Part shown: positions 34,601 through 45,591 of the stretch, piece by piece | Numbering within the stretch: the first letter of the stretch is position 1 | Layout: every line of letters begins with the position of its first letter | The notes under the pieces: model-generated | Database searches by the model: none | What the model was told of the DNA's origin: nothing | What the model saw: only the letters and a program-made list of their open reading frames with translations | Made by a program: the position numbers and the translations under genes | Assembly (NCBI GenBank): GCA_022497155.1 | Contig: MU385744.1 | Location: 186,001-250,000 of the forward strand | Length of the DNA stretch: 64,000 nt | Direction: 5' to 3' | Origin: Whalleya microplaca | Taxonomy: Eukaryota > Ascomycota > Sordariomycetes > Xylariales > Xylariaceae

Positions 34601-35267
34601 ATATCATCCGTGCTAGCAGTTGTTCCCAGGAATATGGGCTTGAACTGGTTCATGCCCGCATTGGTGAAGAGCAAGGTGGGGTCATTGTGAGGGACAACGG
34701 ACGATGAGGGCACTGGCAAAAACGGCCGAAATTAGCATTTTTGAGGGTCTGGGTAGGTAGCGAAATGTCGAAATATTTGTATATATATTTTACTTCATAT
34801 TGCATGAGGCGTTGGGTGGTGAGTCATGGCGTACCTATGTTGTGGCCTCGCTTCTCGAAGAATTCGAGGAAGGTCTGGCGGACCCCTACGCCCGTCCACT
34901 TGGGCTGGGCCATGGTGGTGGCAAGGGTGCGGGTGGTATGCGCTCGTGAAGGAGACAAAAGGAATGTGTTGCGGTTGCAAGAAATGAAAGAAGAAAAGCC
35001 TAGGCGACGAGAACGTCTAAAAAGCCGAGGTGCAGAAGGGTATGTCGGTCGAATACTGCTCAAAGGTGCCGTAGTTGTGGCTGGGATAATGCAGCAGTTG
35101 CAGTTATCCGAAGTTGCAGTTGCGGTTGTAGTTGTGGTGGGAGTGGTGGTAGCAGTGGTGGTGGTGCTTGCGGTGGTGCTTGCGGTGGTGCTTGCGGCTG
35201 CGTAGAAAGTTCTACAAGAATGACTCAATGATGCGCACCGCCTATAAACGGCGAGCTTCGACCGCAT
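31647..35267 (-). CDS. ALA1: Alanyl-tRNA synthetase, probably cytosolic and mitochondrial
   Basis: Six exons: 35267-34835, 34712-34567, 34500-34474 (27 nt), 34417-34382 (36 nt), 34326-31918, 31823-31647. All junctions restore family sequence, e.g. [41 protein letters not shown]. From the inner ATG at 34913 (MAQPKW) the protein is 957 residues, matching yeast Ala1 (958). An upstream in-frame ATG at 35267 adds 118 residues beginning [13 protein letters not shown] and rich in Arg/Ser/Thr, a good mitochondrial import leader. The catalytic core, the editing-domain zinc motif (HTGTHILNH and CGGTH) and the C-terminal domain are present. One gene supplying both compartments is known in yeast; use of both starts is inferred here. 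Confidence 0.95.
35161..35196 (-). repeat. 12-bp triplicate in AlaRS leader
   Basis: Three identical 12-bp units (GTGGTGCTTGCG on the plus strand) that encode an Ala-Ser-Thr-Thr repeat on the coding strand, between the two candidate start codons of the alanyl-tRNA synthetase gene. Confidence 0.85.
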
Positions 35268-35596
35268 TGGAATTTCATCCGCGCTATCTTTTTTCAATTC
35301 CAATCAAGCAATCAGTCCAACCAAACTCTACCTCAATACCTTAGGTATATACACACACACAAACACACCAAATCACACCTGCAGCTCCAGGAGCATTGTT
35401 CAAAAACGGGTTCAATCTCAATTTATAGGGAAATAACGGGACGCAAAGTGCATCGAATTCCGCCGTTTCGTTGTGCGTGCACGTAAAAGACTGAACCAAA
35501 TTTAGGTACGGGGCAGGTACGGAATAGCTGTTGCAGCTGAGGAAAGAAGGCAATTGATAAGGATTTAGCATCTCGAATTGCAGCCAGCTTCGAAGC
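35268..35596. promoter_or_regulatory. Divergent promoter region
   Basis: 329 bp between the outer AlaRS start and the start of the next gene. It includes a CA-rich microsatellite at about 35348-35365. It should drive both genes; no factor sites are assigned. Confidence 0.5.
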
Positions 35597-36706
35597 ATGG
35601 ACCTTGACATGGCAGGTGGTGTTGGTGTTGGTCCAAGCTCCTCTCCGATCCTCGCTTTCCCCGGACCGTCACAGGCCAATTTCCCCGCCACAGCCAATTA
35701 CGACCCCTCCAATTATCCCTCCTCCAATTATCCCTCCTCCAATTACCCCCCTTCCAGTTATGACCTCCCCTCCTCCTTCATCAACACCAACGCCGCCCAC
35801 CTCTTCAACCAGCAGAGGCTCGCACATGTTGTCGACGCCGCCAGCGGCATCCCACCGCGCAATATGCGCAAGAGGAAATCCGAGTCTCAGGATAACGAAA
35901 GGCTCTCCAAGCGGCTGAGTCTTCTCAATCTCGGTATGTGTAGACCTACCTTTTCCTCTGGACTCCGCGGTCGATCCCCGATCCAACGAAACCAATGCAT
36001 CCATCCCATAACTGACAGCCTCGCTTTCCCAACAACAGAGCAAAATGGCCAAAAACTCTACGTACCTGTTGAGAGCCCGCAGCTGCGGCCCACCACGACC
36101 GACACCAGCACGTCCGGACGGCCCCTAGCCCCGATCCCCGAGAGCGACAGCATGCACCTGGACGACACGAAGCACAAGGTGTACATCTACAACCTGGACG
36201 ACGAGCTCTCGGACTCGGACAACGACAACAACTCCTCTTCCGGCCTCAATGGCAATAACAGGGACGGGCGTCTACTCTTCCTGCCGGACATCGACGCCCA
36301 CCTCCGCCGCACGCGCATCCCGCCCTCCGTCATGCCCAACTCCGACGGCGAGCTCGCCGGCATGCAGATGGTGCTGTACAGCGAGCCGACGTCGCTGACC
36401 GTGCCGCGCGAGCAGGACAGCGTGCGCAAGGCTATCATCGAGGCGCGCGCGCGCCACCGCCTCAAGCAGCAGGAGGAGCGGGAGCAGCAGAGCAAACCCG
36501 CCGTTGCTGCGTCTTCCGATGATGCTCCTATGGACTCATCGCCATCGCCAGTACCGCCGGCATCATCTACTACCTTCAATGGAATCAATGGACCCGGGGT
36601 GTTTAATAATACCGCTTTCACGAACCACAACCGGATGGATGACAACCAGGTTATGGACCAGGCTATCGACCAGGACGGCGATCCGGACGCCATGGACATG
36701 GACTAG
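35597..36706 (+). CDS. Uncharacterised fungal protein, nuclear-like, acidic/low-complexity
   Basis: Two exons, 35597-35933 and 36039-36706; 334 residues. The 105-nt intron (GTATGT, TAACTGAC branch, CAACAG) is a multiple of three and contains no stop, so the unspliced frame is also open. Residues about 35-55 repeat NYPSS units. A basic block RKRKSES follows, then after the splice EQNGQKLYVPVE, KVYIYNLDDELSDSD, LLFLPDIDAHLRRTRIPPSV and MQMVLYSEPTSLTVPREQD, which have the look of conserved islands in a disordered protein. The C-terminus is acidic (QDGDPDAMDMD). No known domain; role unknown. A nuclear location is a guess from the basic patch. Confidence 0.7.
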   Translation: MDLDMAGGVGVGPSSSPILAFPGPSQANFPATANYDPSNYPSSNYPSSNYPPSSYDLPSSFINTNAAHLFNQQRLAHVVDAASGIPPRNMRKRKSESQDNERLSKRLSLLNLGMCRPTFSSGLRGRSPIQRNQCIHPITDSLAFPTTEQNGQKLYVPVESPQLRPTTTDTSTSGRPLAPIPESDSMHLDDTKHKVYIYNLDDELSDSDNDNNSSSGLNGNNRDGRLLFLPDIDAHLRRTRIPPSVMPNSDGELAGMQMVLYSEPTSLTVPREQDSVRKAIIEARARHRLKQQEEREQQSKPAVAASSDDAPMDSSPSPVPPASSTTFNGINGPGVFNNTAFTNHNRMDDNQVMDQAIDQDGDPDAMDMD

Positions 36707-37067
36707 AGGGGAAAGGAGAGTGTTTAATATATATACATACACGCACGGAGTTTCGGGTGTATTTTACTGTTACTGATACCCAGGCGCGAAACAGGACTTA
36801 CTGTATTAGAACGGCGCGACTGGAGTTGTCTTCTTTCTTGTTGGAACACAGAACACAGACAGAACCTTGGTATGTAAACAGATTAGTTTTGCTTTGCAAT
36901 GGATAGTTCTATTCCTGATAGTACGTTTTCATTATCTCTATGCCTCATTCATCGCCCCCTTTTGCTGTGCCTTTCCGTTTCGTGATTAAGTCCTAAGTTC
37001 TACACAGCCTACACGCATCCCATACCCCCCTTTCCCACCTCCGTAAAGAAACACGCAAATTTCCCGC
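36707..37067. other. Convergent 3' spacer
   Basis: About 360 bp between two convergent genes. It includes a short TATATATACATACAC run just after the first stop codon. No gene is seen. Confidence 0.5.
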
Positions 37068-37740
37068 TCACTGCCTCGTAGCAGCAGGCGGCGGCGGCCC
37101 CATCGGCGGCGCGTACTCGCCGTCGGCCTTGGTGCCCGCGGGCGGCGGCGTCACGCCCTCGTACATCGGCGGGCGGTTCCCGTCGTACACGGGCGGCGGC
37201 GGCATGTTGTTCTGCATGCCGTAGTAGCCTCCCGCGCCGCCGCCGGGGGGAGGCGGCTGCTGGTAGTTGGTGTAGGAGGCCTGGGGCCAGGCGTACCGCG
37301 GGTCGACGCCGGCTCTTTCTTGGCGGGAGAGGAGCCACTATGGCAGCAGGTTAGTACCTAGGTCTTTGTTGCGGGCAGGAAGGACATAGATGGATAGGGG
37401 CGATGGGGAAAGAATGGAAGAGAGAGAGAGGACGTACGGCATGGTATGCCATCGGCTTCATGCCCCTGCGCATCCGGCGCTTGGCGTGGATGCGTCCGAG
37501 GACGAGGTAGAGGCCTACGAAGAGCACGAAGGCGAAGAAGAGGGACCATTTGATGATGACGCCTTCCTATAGAGGGAACCGTTATTAGCATTGATCCATT
37601 GCTATCGACTTTTATAAAGCATCACATACCCGAGTGTACCAGAACCAGATCAGCCGACCGTTATCATCCTCCACGAACTGACGTTTTCCCACCTGGCTCC
37701 CCGCCGAGGCGAGGGGCGGGATGCGCATCTTGCCGAACAT
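37068..37740 (-). CDS. RCR-type membrane protein with PPxY motifs
   Basis: Three exons, 37740-37630, 37566-37438, 37337-37068; introns of 63 and 100 nt, the second with a perfect TACTAAC branch; 169 residues. A short N-terminal part (FVEDDNGRLIWFWYTR) is followed by a single TM helix (about 40-62, IIKWSLFFAFVLFVGLYLVL), a strongly basic stop-transfer GRIHAKRRMRRG, and a Pro/Gly/Tyr-rich cytosolic tail with two PPxY motifs (PPVY, PPMY). This is the layout of the fungal RCR family (yeast Rcr1/Rcr2), whose PPxY motifs recruit the Rsp5 ubiquitin ligase during trafficking of plasma membrane proteins and in Congo red resistance. Function is inferred from architecture. Confidence 0.8.
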
Positions 37741-39396
37741 CGTGCTTTCTTGACTTCGGGAACCCAATCCACGGATTCGAACACCGGGGACAATAATCGA
37801 CGACGGGAGAGACAATGCAATGAATGGAAAGTGCTGCAGACCCGCGCAAGCGAAGAAATTAGATAAACCTAGGTGAGTAGGTACGTAGGTAAGGTAAACC
37901 GGACAGACTGCCAAGAAGAAGTCGTCGTCTTCGTAAACAGAAAAGACAGAAAAAGTCCAGAAAAAGAGCAAGAAGAAGAGAATGCCAAGCTTTTTCGATC
38001 GAGGGCGGTCCTGGGGAAGATCAGCTTTTGAATGAACGAGTGAAAACTCTCTAGCTATTGTTGTACAGCATGCAATATGGACAGAATACAGTATGTAGTA
38101 ACGAGAAGAGTTTCTTCACAGCCAAAAGAATGTAATTTGGTTCGATGTTATGATGTTATGCGTACAATGTAGTTCGCAGCAGGAAAACCTGCGGCACAAC
38201 TGTTACAGCTCTGGCGTTTCATGTCGTCTCGGGTCGTCGTCCCGCGGTTGGTGGCTGGGGGCCGTAGTACGTAATCTCTAACCACCTCACTTCACCACAT
38301 GCAGCTAATAACCTCCCAACCCGCTAACCTAACAGGTGCGACCGGGGGGGGCTGGGATATTATTACCTGTTCCTGTTTTGGGAGGCTACTTTACTTATAC
38401 GACGGCAACGATCCACAGAAGCTCCATTGCTCCTGTTCGTTCTTATCGAGATAGATCCCCTTTCCTTTTAAGAGGATACGGATACTACGGCACACAAACC
38501 CCGCCAGTTATTAAGTGAAGCAAGTCGGATTCAAGGTAATCTCCAGAATAAGACAACAACAAGATGACCTTACAGACGATCTACAAGAGCTACCTGATAC
38601 AAGTCCAATACCAACTGTAATACTAGTATACGGTAGGTACTTCCTATGGCTAATTCGCCTCCTCACGTCCTTTGGGTAGCATCCGTTCCAACACATCTGG
38701 TCTGGTCTGATCACAATGAAATGAAACCCAATCCCATCTGTTTGTGATTTACGATCTAACTCAGATTATCTCGATACGAGAACCAGGGACCCGGGGGCTT
38801 CTCGATTATATTACATATCGTACATAGGGCTGAACGAGCATTCGACCACGAATGATCATCAGATGGACGAAAACCTGTAGAATCACCCATAGAACGATGC
38901 ATTATAGCAAGTGCAAGTCCCAGGTCTAATAACTCCAACAACCCCAACGACACCACGCCAACAGTCGACACCATCACCCAAGCCATGTCATGCCATGTAA
39001 TGTACAACACATTAAAATTCGACCAAAAAAGAAAGCTCAGTCCCGGGAATTTTCAAGCTCTTGCAGCGTGGCTTGAACCCCGGGACCTTCGAAAAACTCA
39101 CTAAGATATTTTTCTGGCCGAGTGACTGTCCCCGTTGACCAATGCTGCTTTTTTGGTTGAGGCAGGTAGCGTCGGTTGGGAGTCTGTGCTGGTACTATGG
39201 TATATAAGCCTTCCCACCTGTTCTGGCCTCGTACCTAGCTAGGTAGATACCCTACCTACCTAGGAGCAAACATACACTCCGAGAGGTCACAACAAAGCCC
39301 AAATCAAACAAACAAATAACAACGATATTCTATTCCCATTTAATAAAAACCCGCTATCTAAACTACTTAACCCATGCATGCAAGCTTACATAGTCA
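37741..39396. other. Intergenic region without supported gene
   Basis: About 1.65 kb upstream of the RCR gene and downstream of HRD3. It contains TAGGTAG/CCTACCTA-type runs at about 37866-37895 and 39231-39265. Open frames here are short and unconserved in appearance. Confidence 0.5.
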
Positions 39397-42209
39397 TTAA
39401 TGCCCAACAGCGCCCGCAGCCCACTGCGCGAACCCCGGGTCCCCCGGCTGCGGAAACAGTCCCCTCTGCGGCCCCGGTTGTGGTTGCTGCTGCTGCTGCT
39501 GTCTGGCCGCGTTCTCCTCCGCCTGGCGGTGAGCCTGCTGGCGCTGTGCGCGGTAGTACATGAGAAACAGGATAGCGCCGACGAGGCCCAAGATGATCAG
39601 GCTCTCGAGCACGCCGTCCAGATCGTCGTCCTCCAGACCATCGCCACCACCGCCGCCGGGCTGCCCGTCGCTGCCCGTGATCGCGTCGTCGTCGTAGTAC
39701 TCGGTGTACATCTCGTTGTAGTAGTTCTCGTCCTCCTGCAGGAAGTTGGCGATCCACTCGCTCAGCGACCAGTCCTTCCTCGGTGCTATTTGATCATATT
39801 AGTATAGATATTTCGTAGAAACGAAACAGCGTCGATGGAGAAGAGAAAGAAAAAAAAACCAAAAAAAAGAACTCACAAGGCTCGTCCTGAATAGAATTGA
39901 TCCGCCCATGCGTAAAAGTATTCCAAGCGCTGCGAACGCGCAGCTTCAACAGACTCAGCGTCACAGGGAGGTAAGCCTCCTCGTTCGTCTCGAGCGCCTG
40001 GTCGTAGTATCGTTTCGCCAGGTGGAAGTCCTGGGTCTGGCCGATGCCGTTCTCGTGCATCCAGCCCAAATTATACAGAGCCTGGGCGCTCTGGAAGTAC
40101 TCCGACGCCCCCATGTAGCACTGCGCCGCCTTGTCCAGCGCGACCTCGTGGCCGATGCCGTCGAGGTAGTAATCGCCCATCTTCACCAGCGAGTCGATGT
40201 TCGACTGGATCGCCGACCGCGTCCAGTATATCAACGCGAGGGCCGCGTTCTGGAGAAGGCTGGGTTTGGGCGCCTGGCGCTTGAGCCAGGATAGTAATGG
40301 GAGGCGTGATTGCGTTGGGTCTAGCATGAAGGCAACGTTGTTTTGCGCCTTCTCGTATCCCTGCTCGGCAGCCATGACGTAGTCGAGGAATGCCAGTTCG
40401 TAATCGCCATCTTCGTAAGCCTGATTGGCCTCCGCCCATGAGGAAACGAGAGGCTCGGCCTTTTCGGCGACGTTCTTATAATATACCATAGCCACGTTGC
40501 AGGTCTTATCTCTCCCAACTCCGTGGTGGATCATCTCGGCGAGGTAGTACTGTGCCTCGATGTTAGCCCAGCGGGCAGCCGCCTCGAAGTACGAGTTCGC
40601 GATTTTCAGATCGTCGGCCTGGCCCTGGTCGAGGTGGAGAGCCCCCAGCGCCACGTGGGCGAGACTGAAGTCTTGGTCGGCCGATGCCTTGAACAGCTCC
40701 GTAGCTCTGGGGACGTTCTTTGGAACACCATATCCGTGTAGGTTCATGATTCCTAGGCCCCACTGGGACTGGGCGTCGCCGTGCTTGATGCCACGTTCGA
40801 ACCATCTCTGGGCATTCTTGAAGTCCTGCTTGACGCCCTCGCCGCGTAGCCACATCCGACCAACGTAACCAGCGGCCCTGCTTGCATACTTCTCCAGTTG
40901 GGGTTTCGGCTGGTCAACGGTACGGCCATCTTTGATGCGCCAATACTTCGTTGTAACGGTAAGAAAGTATTGTCGTGCCAAGTTGACGTTTCTCTCGAGC
41001 CCCCGCTGCCCCTCGTAGTACAGTCTTCCCAGATTGAAGGATGCCTTAAAATCCCCCTTTTGGGACATAAGATCTAGATACTCGATGACATCGTCGATGG
41101 CGGCGTAAGCGTCGGAGTTCGGACTCGCTTTCAGAGCATTGATGCCCGAACTAACCACGCTGGCTCCTTCGCCATAGACGCCGCCGACCTCGTCTGAAAG
41201 CCGGTGGGCTTCAGGGACAATAGCCATGCCGCCCGGGGGTCCAGATCGGAACCAGTCCATGGCTTTATCGGCGACTTTCTTGTAGTACTTGCAAGCTGCT
41301 TCACAGCTCTTGGGCACCCCGATGCCGCTTAGATGGCGGGCAGCCAGAGTCATTTCTGATCTCGTGTGCCCTTGGTTCGCGGCAAAGACATGGTATAGGA
41401 GAGCTTTCGCTTGATCCCGCTCTACCGCATCGCCCAGTCCCGTCGCATACATCAACCCCACCATATACTGCGCAGAGCTATTTCCATGGAACGAGGCCAG
41501 CCGGTAGTAGTGGTCGAAGGCAGTCTTGAAGTTTCGTGGGTGCGAGTAGTTTCCGAAGAAGTTGAGTTGCGCTAGGAGGTAGATCGCGTCCGTGTTGTTC
41601 TGGTCAGCCGACTGCTGCAGTAACTTGACGCCCTCGAGGAGCGGGCCACTGATGACGGGCGACGTATGCGGTTCCGGCGTAGGTGCGGTAGCTCGCAGAC
41701 TCGGTAATGCCTTCATGGCATACTGGAATAGGGTCCCAAAGAGGCCCGACTGCCTCTTCGCTTTTCTGTAAGACGAGGTCCTGATCTTTCGGAATTCGGC
41801 CGTTGCCTCGTTTACAAGCTCCCAGCCTATTTCTCGTGTGTCAGACCCAGCTTCTTCCTCAGGGCGAGCGGCAAAGACACGCTAGCTTACCGTTTTGGTA
41901 GGGTGTCCAGCCATGATGTGCAACACCAGCACCGGCACCAGCACCGGCACCAGCACCTTGCACAACGTCGGTTTCGGCCGCCGGGTCGGGATTCGTGGTT
42001 GCTTTCTCGTCGAGGTCGGCTTCGAGGACTTTCTGCTCGGCAGCATAGGCAAAGGCGACAACCTGCAAAAGCACTGTTTGCACAATAGGTAAGCATCTAC
42101 AGCCAGTGACCAGTAACTACTCGCTAGTAGCTAGCACTTGAGGATGTGGGATTTGTAATGCAATGCGAAAGGTGCACATACGGAGCGCTAAGACGAGCCA
42201 CCGCCTCAT
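39397..42209 (-). CDS. HRD3: SEL1/HRD3-like subunit of the ER-associated degradation ubiquitin ligase
   Basis: Four exons: 42209-42182 (28 nt), 42073-41891, 41826-39877, 39785-39397; 849 residues (yeast Hrd3 has 833). The first junction creates a signal peptide, MRRWLVLALLLLQVVAFAYA. A linker with alternating Gly-Ala residues is followed by about ten SEL1-like repeats of the type AQYMVGLMYATGLG and ALYNLGWMHENGIG. Exon 4 gives a conserved SLSEWIANFL, an acidic stretch, one TM (about 780-800) and a short Gln-rich cytosolic tail. Hrd3/SEL1 sits in the ER membrane, receives misfolded luminal glycoproteins and stabilises the Hrd1 ligase. Assignment rests on repeats, topology and length. Confidence 0.92.
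41925..41957 (-). repeat. 12-bp tandem repeat encoding Gly-Ala run in HRD3
   Basis: 2.75 copies of ACCAGCACCGGC (plus strand), encoding alternating Gly-Ala on the coding strand in the luminal linker after the signal peptide. Confidence 0.85.
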
Positions 42210-42816
42210 TTTGGTTAAATCTGCTATGAGCAAGACGTTGAAAACTGTAACAATGTCATGGTCTCCGCTGGAGGTCAAGAGTGAGGGAGGAAGAAGAGGC
42301 CGTTGGTGTCGTATGCCAGTGGAGAGAGGAGAGAGTTGGTTAATAGGTGACTAGGGCCCTTGACTTACAAACTTACAAGCTGTCCAGATCGGCTCCTACA
42401 AACGCGACGTCAACCTGAAAGAAGACAACGGTTGCCAGTATGTGATTGGTGGCTTTCTTTATAATAATGTGGAGTCATTGTCCCGCCCGAGAATCTCGAA
42501 AATATTCATTCACATGAATTGATTCACATCGAATACTGAGATGAACTCCGAGTACTACGGAATGTAAATTCACAAGGTATAAAATTCAAAGATATGAAGA
42601 CTTGAGGAAGACGAAGTCTCATATTTTAAGTAATTTTCCCTCTCATTTTCCACTATTGGACTTGAAGCTCTTATTCTTCCTCGACCCGCTCAGGCTCATA
42701 AGCTTGGTATATACAATTATACCTACAACACTTATACATAAGTGCCCGAGCTGCAACACCTGACCTTCAACTCAAGCAATTCTCTTAAACCAGGGATTCC
42801 AAGTAGGGCGACAGAA
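42210..42816. promoter_or_regulatory. Divergent promoter region HRD3 / WD40 gene
   Basis: 607 bp between the two start codons. The part near 42480-42620 is AT-rich. It should carry both promoters; no unfolded-protein-response site was recognised with confidence. Confidence 0.45.
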
Positions 42817-44090
42817 ATGTATCCCCTCACCTGCGTAGACGCCTACAAAATCCCCACGCGCGAGGAAGTCTACATGCTGGACCTGCTCCCGCTGACCTCA
42901 GGCCCCGCCACGATATCCTCGGACCAGAAACTTTCTTTCTTCAACCCCACGAGCCTGCGCACGGGTCCGCTGAGTAACTACGTCACGCACCACGGCAACC
43001 TCACCTGCGCGCGGGCCTTCGACGCGGGGACATCTACCGTGTGCACGGCGGGCGAGGATGGCAGCGTATCTATGTGGGATCTACGGCTGGATGCACGGAG
43101 GGCTGAAGTGGCCAGGTTGACAGGTTCGTTCCATGTGGCAGACTCTGACTGCTGGGATCTTATGGCATATATATGGCCTGTCTATTATTGTAAGAGTACG
43201 ATGCTGAGGCGTAATATAGATAATCAAGTCCCCGTGTTGTCTTTAGCTTGCTCGAGCGCAGGATTCTCTATCGTGGCTGGCACGGAATTGCATGAGCAGT
43301 ATCATCAAGCGTCGATATTAATATGGTAAGTGGGCGGTATCGTAAATTGTCTATATCATACTTGGCTCATACATCCATTTCAGGGATGTACGCTCGACGC
43401 CCACGCCAAAATTTCACTACAAGGAGGTCCATAGCGATGATGTAACAGAAGTATGTATGAGTGCATATGTTGATGCACACATGCGCTGATCTCTTATAGC
43501 TGAATTTCCACCCCACTGACCCCAATATCTTACTATCTGGATCCACGGATGGCCTCGTGAATATCTGCGATACCAGGATCGCCGATGAGGATGAGGTTGT
43601 CATCCAGACCTTCAACCATGATGCGTCGATCCACCACGCAGCATTTATAAACGAGACCGAAGTATTTGCACTCTCTCATGACGAGAAACTAGCTCTTTAT
43701 GACATGGCGGAAGGCCACGAGAACGGAGCTGCAACCATGGACTTCGGAGATATGAGGAATGTGCTTGGCTGCCAATACATTGCCAACATATCTGTAAAGG
43801 CAAATGGTGCCGGTGCCGTCATTGGTGCTGGTGCCCTGGAGTGAGTCCATCTCCAAGATACATACGAAGTTTTCTTTTGCTGACCCTCATATGTACGCAG
43901 TCAACAAGCATTCCAGATGATCCATCTGACAAAAGGCGAGAGTTGGACTATGGACCAAGCAAACAGTGTAGGTCTCCCAGGAGCTCATTCCGGAGAGATC
44001 GTCCGAAGTTTCTGCTTCTACGACGAAGCGCAGATGGTCTTCAGCGGCGGCGAGGACGGGTTTATTAAAGCATGGAGAACGAATGCATAA
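42817..44090 (+). CDS. WD40-repeat protein, WDR89-like
   Basis: Five exons: 42817-43123, 43220-43325, 43384-43450, 43500-43840, 43901-44090; 336 residues. The second, third, fourth and fifth joins restore WD blades, e.g. TSTVCTAGEDGSVSMWDLR, SILIW/WDVRSTP, NILLSGSTDGLVNICDTR and MVFSGGEDGFIKAWR. The first donor is GTTCGT, less common but the only one keeping frame. The blade order and the HPTDPNILLSGSTDG block match WDR89 homologues, seven-blade propellers of unknown biochemical role. The stop codon is only 33 bp from the stop of the convergent FRG1-like gene. Confidence 0.85.
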
Positions 44091-44123
44091 TCATGTGAAA
44101 CCCACAAGCCTTGCCCATCCCGC

Positions 44124-44984
44124 TCAGCCGTATTTGTCGTGCTTGTTTTTCTGTTTGATGTCCAGCAGCTGCTCGTGGTAATCGCCCTCCCGCCTAGCCC
44201 TCTTCAGAGTCCTGACCTCGTCCTCGTTGAGCCGCCTGCCCACGGCCTCCTCGAGGTCCCGCCGGCTGACCTTCTCCCTCGCCTTCTCCTCCTTGTTTGC
44301 CTTGAAGCGAGGCTTGAAACGCGCTTGCATCCGGATCCTCACCGTAGTATCGAACTTGATATCTGTGGCATCTCCACGAACCTCGGGCGCCCCGTTTGGT
44401 TTTGTAGACTCCTTGACCGTTAAGAATGTCTCGCGTAGCGTCTGGAACTGGAAGGTCCCTGGCGTGTCGGCCGTTGGGATTGCTGTCCATGTTTCGAGGG
44501 GCGAAACAGCCTCAGATGTCGCAGAAAGAATGCCGTACTTGTCGCAACTGAGGTATCTAGAGAGCAAGTCAGCAACGTGTTCCCAGCTTATCGTGATCAG
44601 ACAGCACACATACTTTCCATAACGGCCCTTGAACCTAAAATTCTCCGTTCCGTATATCTTATTCGCGACCCAAACCTGCCGGACGTCGTGCGGCTCGGCG
44701 CTCGAGGGATTCCCGTCGACGATGTTCTCGATGGGGTCGGCGAACACCTTCCCGTTCGCATCGCAAGCCAGACAGGTCGGTGGTTCAGTCGGGAGCACAA
44801 TCATCACTGGGCCGACGATATCCCCAACCGCGTCGGTAGAGACCCAGCTGTCGTCGTTCTCTGCATTCTCCCCTGTCGTGGGAACCACGTCGCTAGGACC
44901 TGCACCCTCGGTTGAAGGGTTCGCTTCGGTGCGCTTTCTCTTCTTTGGCTTCTTGTCGCCCTTGAAAGTAAGTGGCTTGACCAT
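44124..44984 (-). CDS. FRG1-like protein
   Basis: Two exons, 44984-44614 and 44556-44124, intron 44613-44557 (57 nt, GTATGT...CTCTAG, in frame and without stop); 267 residues. The N-terminus has a basic signal (KGDKKPKKRKRTE). The FRG1 beta-trefoil-like core includes QVWVANKIYG, FRFKGRYGKYLSCDKYGIL (joined across the splice) and AIGP-equivalent segments. The C-terminus is highly basic and helical (REKVSRRDLEEAVGRRLNED ... HDKYG), typical of the family. FRG1 proteins are nuclear and nucleolar and associated with RNA processing; metazoan members also bind actin. The fungal role is inferred. Confidence 0.87.
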   Translation of the reverse strand: MVKPLTFKGDKKPKKRKRTEANPSTEGAGPSDVVPTTGENAENDDSWVSTDAVGDIVGPVMIVLPTEPPTCLACDANGKVFADPIENIVDGNPSSAEPHDVRQVWVANKIYGTENFRFKGRYGKYVCCLITISWEHVADLLSRYLSCDKYGILSATSEAVSPLETWTAIPTADTPGTFQFQTLRETFLTVKESTKPNGAPEVRGDATDIKFDTTVRIRMQARFKPRFKANKEEKAREKVSRRDLEEAVGRRLNEDEVRTLKRARREGDYHEQLLDIKQKNKHDKYG

Positions 44985-45591
44985 CTTGATATTTTCAAAG
45001 GAAGGACACAGTCAGAAATACGTAGGGCACCTTAACATTTGCGAGCTAAGAGGTGTAATGGAGATTTGGTCATTGGTTGATGTTGTTGTTGTTAGACTAT
45101 CGGAATAGAGCTTGGAGGTCAACTATATTGAACCCGCTTTACATAGAACTTACAGGGGTCATTAGCACCAATAAGTACTTAACATGTACCGCCGTCCCTC
45201 GCTAATTCGAAACACCCCGCCAAACTACATATTCCCAATGTACGTATTGAGTATACGGATACGTGCGATAGAACTCCAAGGCGGCATCCAATCATCAAGT
45301 TCCCGGAGCTAGAAGGACAAGAATGGGTCCCCGAAGATTGCACTAAGATGTGAAAAGGCAGCTGGGGTAGCCCCGGGAATCTCCTATGTATAACACCCCG
45401 GAGTGCGCCGGTCTTAAGTTATAGGCCAGCCTAGATTAAACCCGACGTTATCCTTAGGATAACACTGTAAAAGCCCGAGAAATCATAAGACGATTCTGAA
45501 CATACACATACTGTGTATATTCGTATACTTTCACGTTCTATTCCGATATTCATTCCTAGTTTGTTGCATAACTGGGGCGACTGCTACAACC
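44985..45591. promoter_or_regulatory. Divergent promoter region
   Basis: 607 bp between the FRG1-like and dioxygenase starts. No further gene is seen. Confidence 0.45.

Noticed and set aside
34741..35205. 154-codon plus-strand frame over the AlaRS first exon
   Set aside because: Its Val/Ala-rich tail results from the GTGGTGCTTGCG repeats; no start context or domain supports it.
39055..39095. tRNA-like T-arm (GGTTCAAGCC on the minus strand)
   Set aside because: The flanking bases do not form a T-stem, and no acceptor stem or A box is found at the right spacing.
41859..42096. Separate small ORFs on both strands at the HRD3 5' end
   Set aside because: They are parts or shadows of HRD3 exon 2, which joins in frame to exons 1 and 3.
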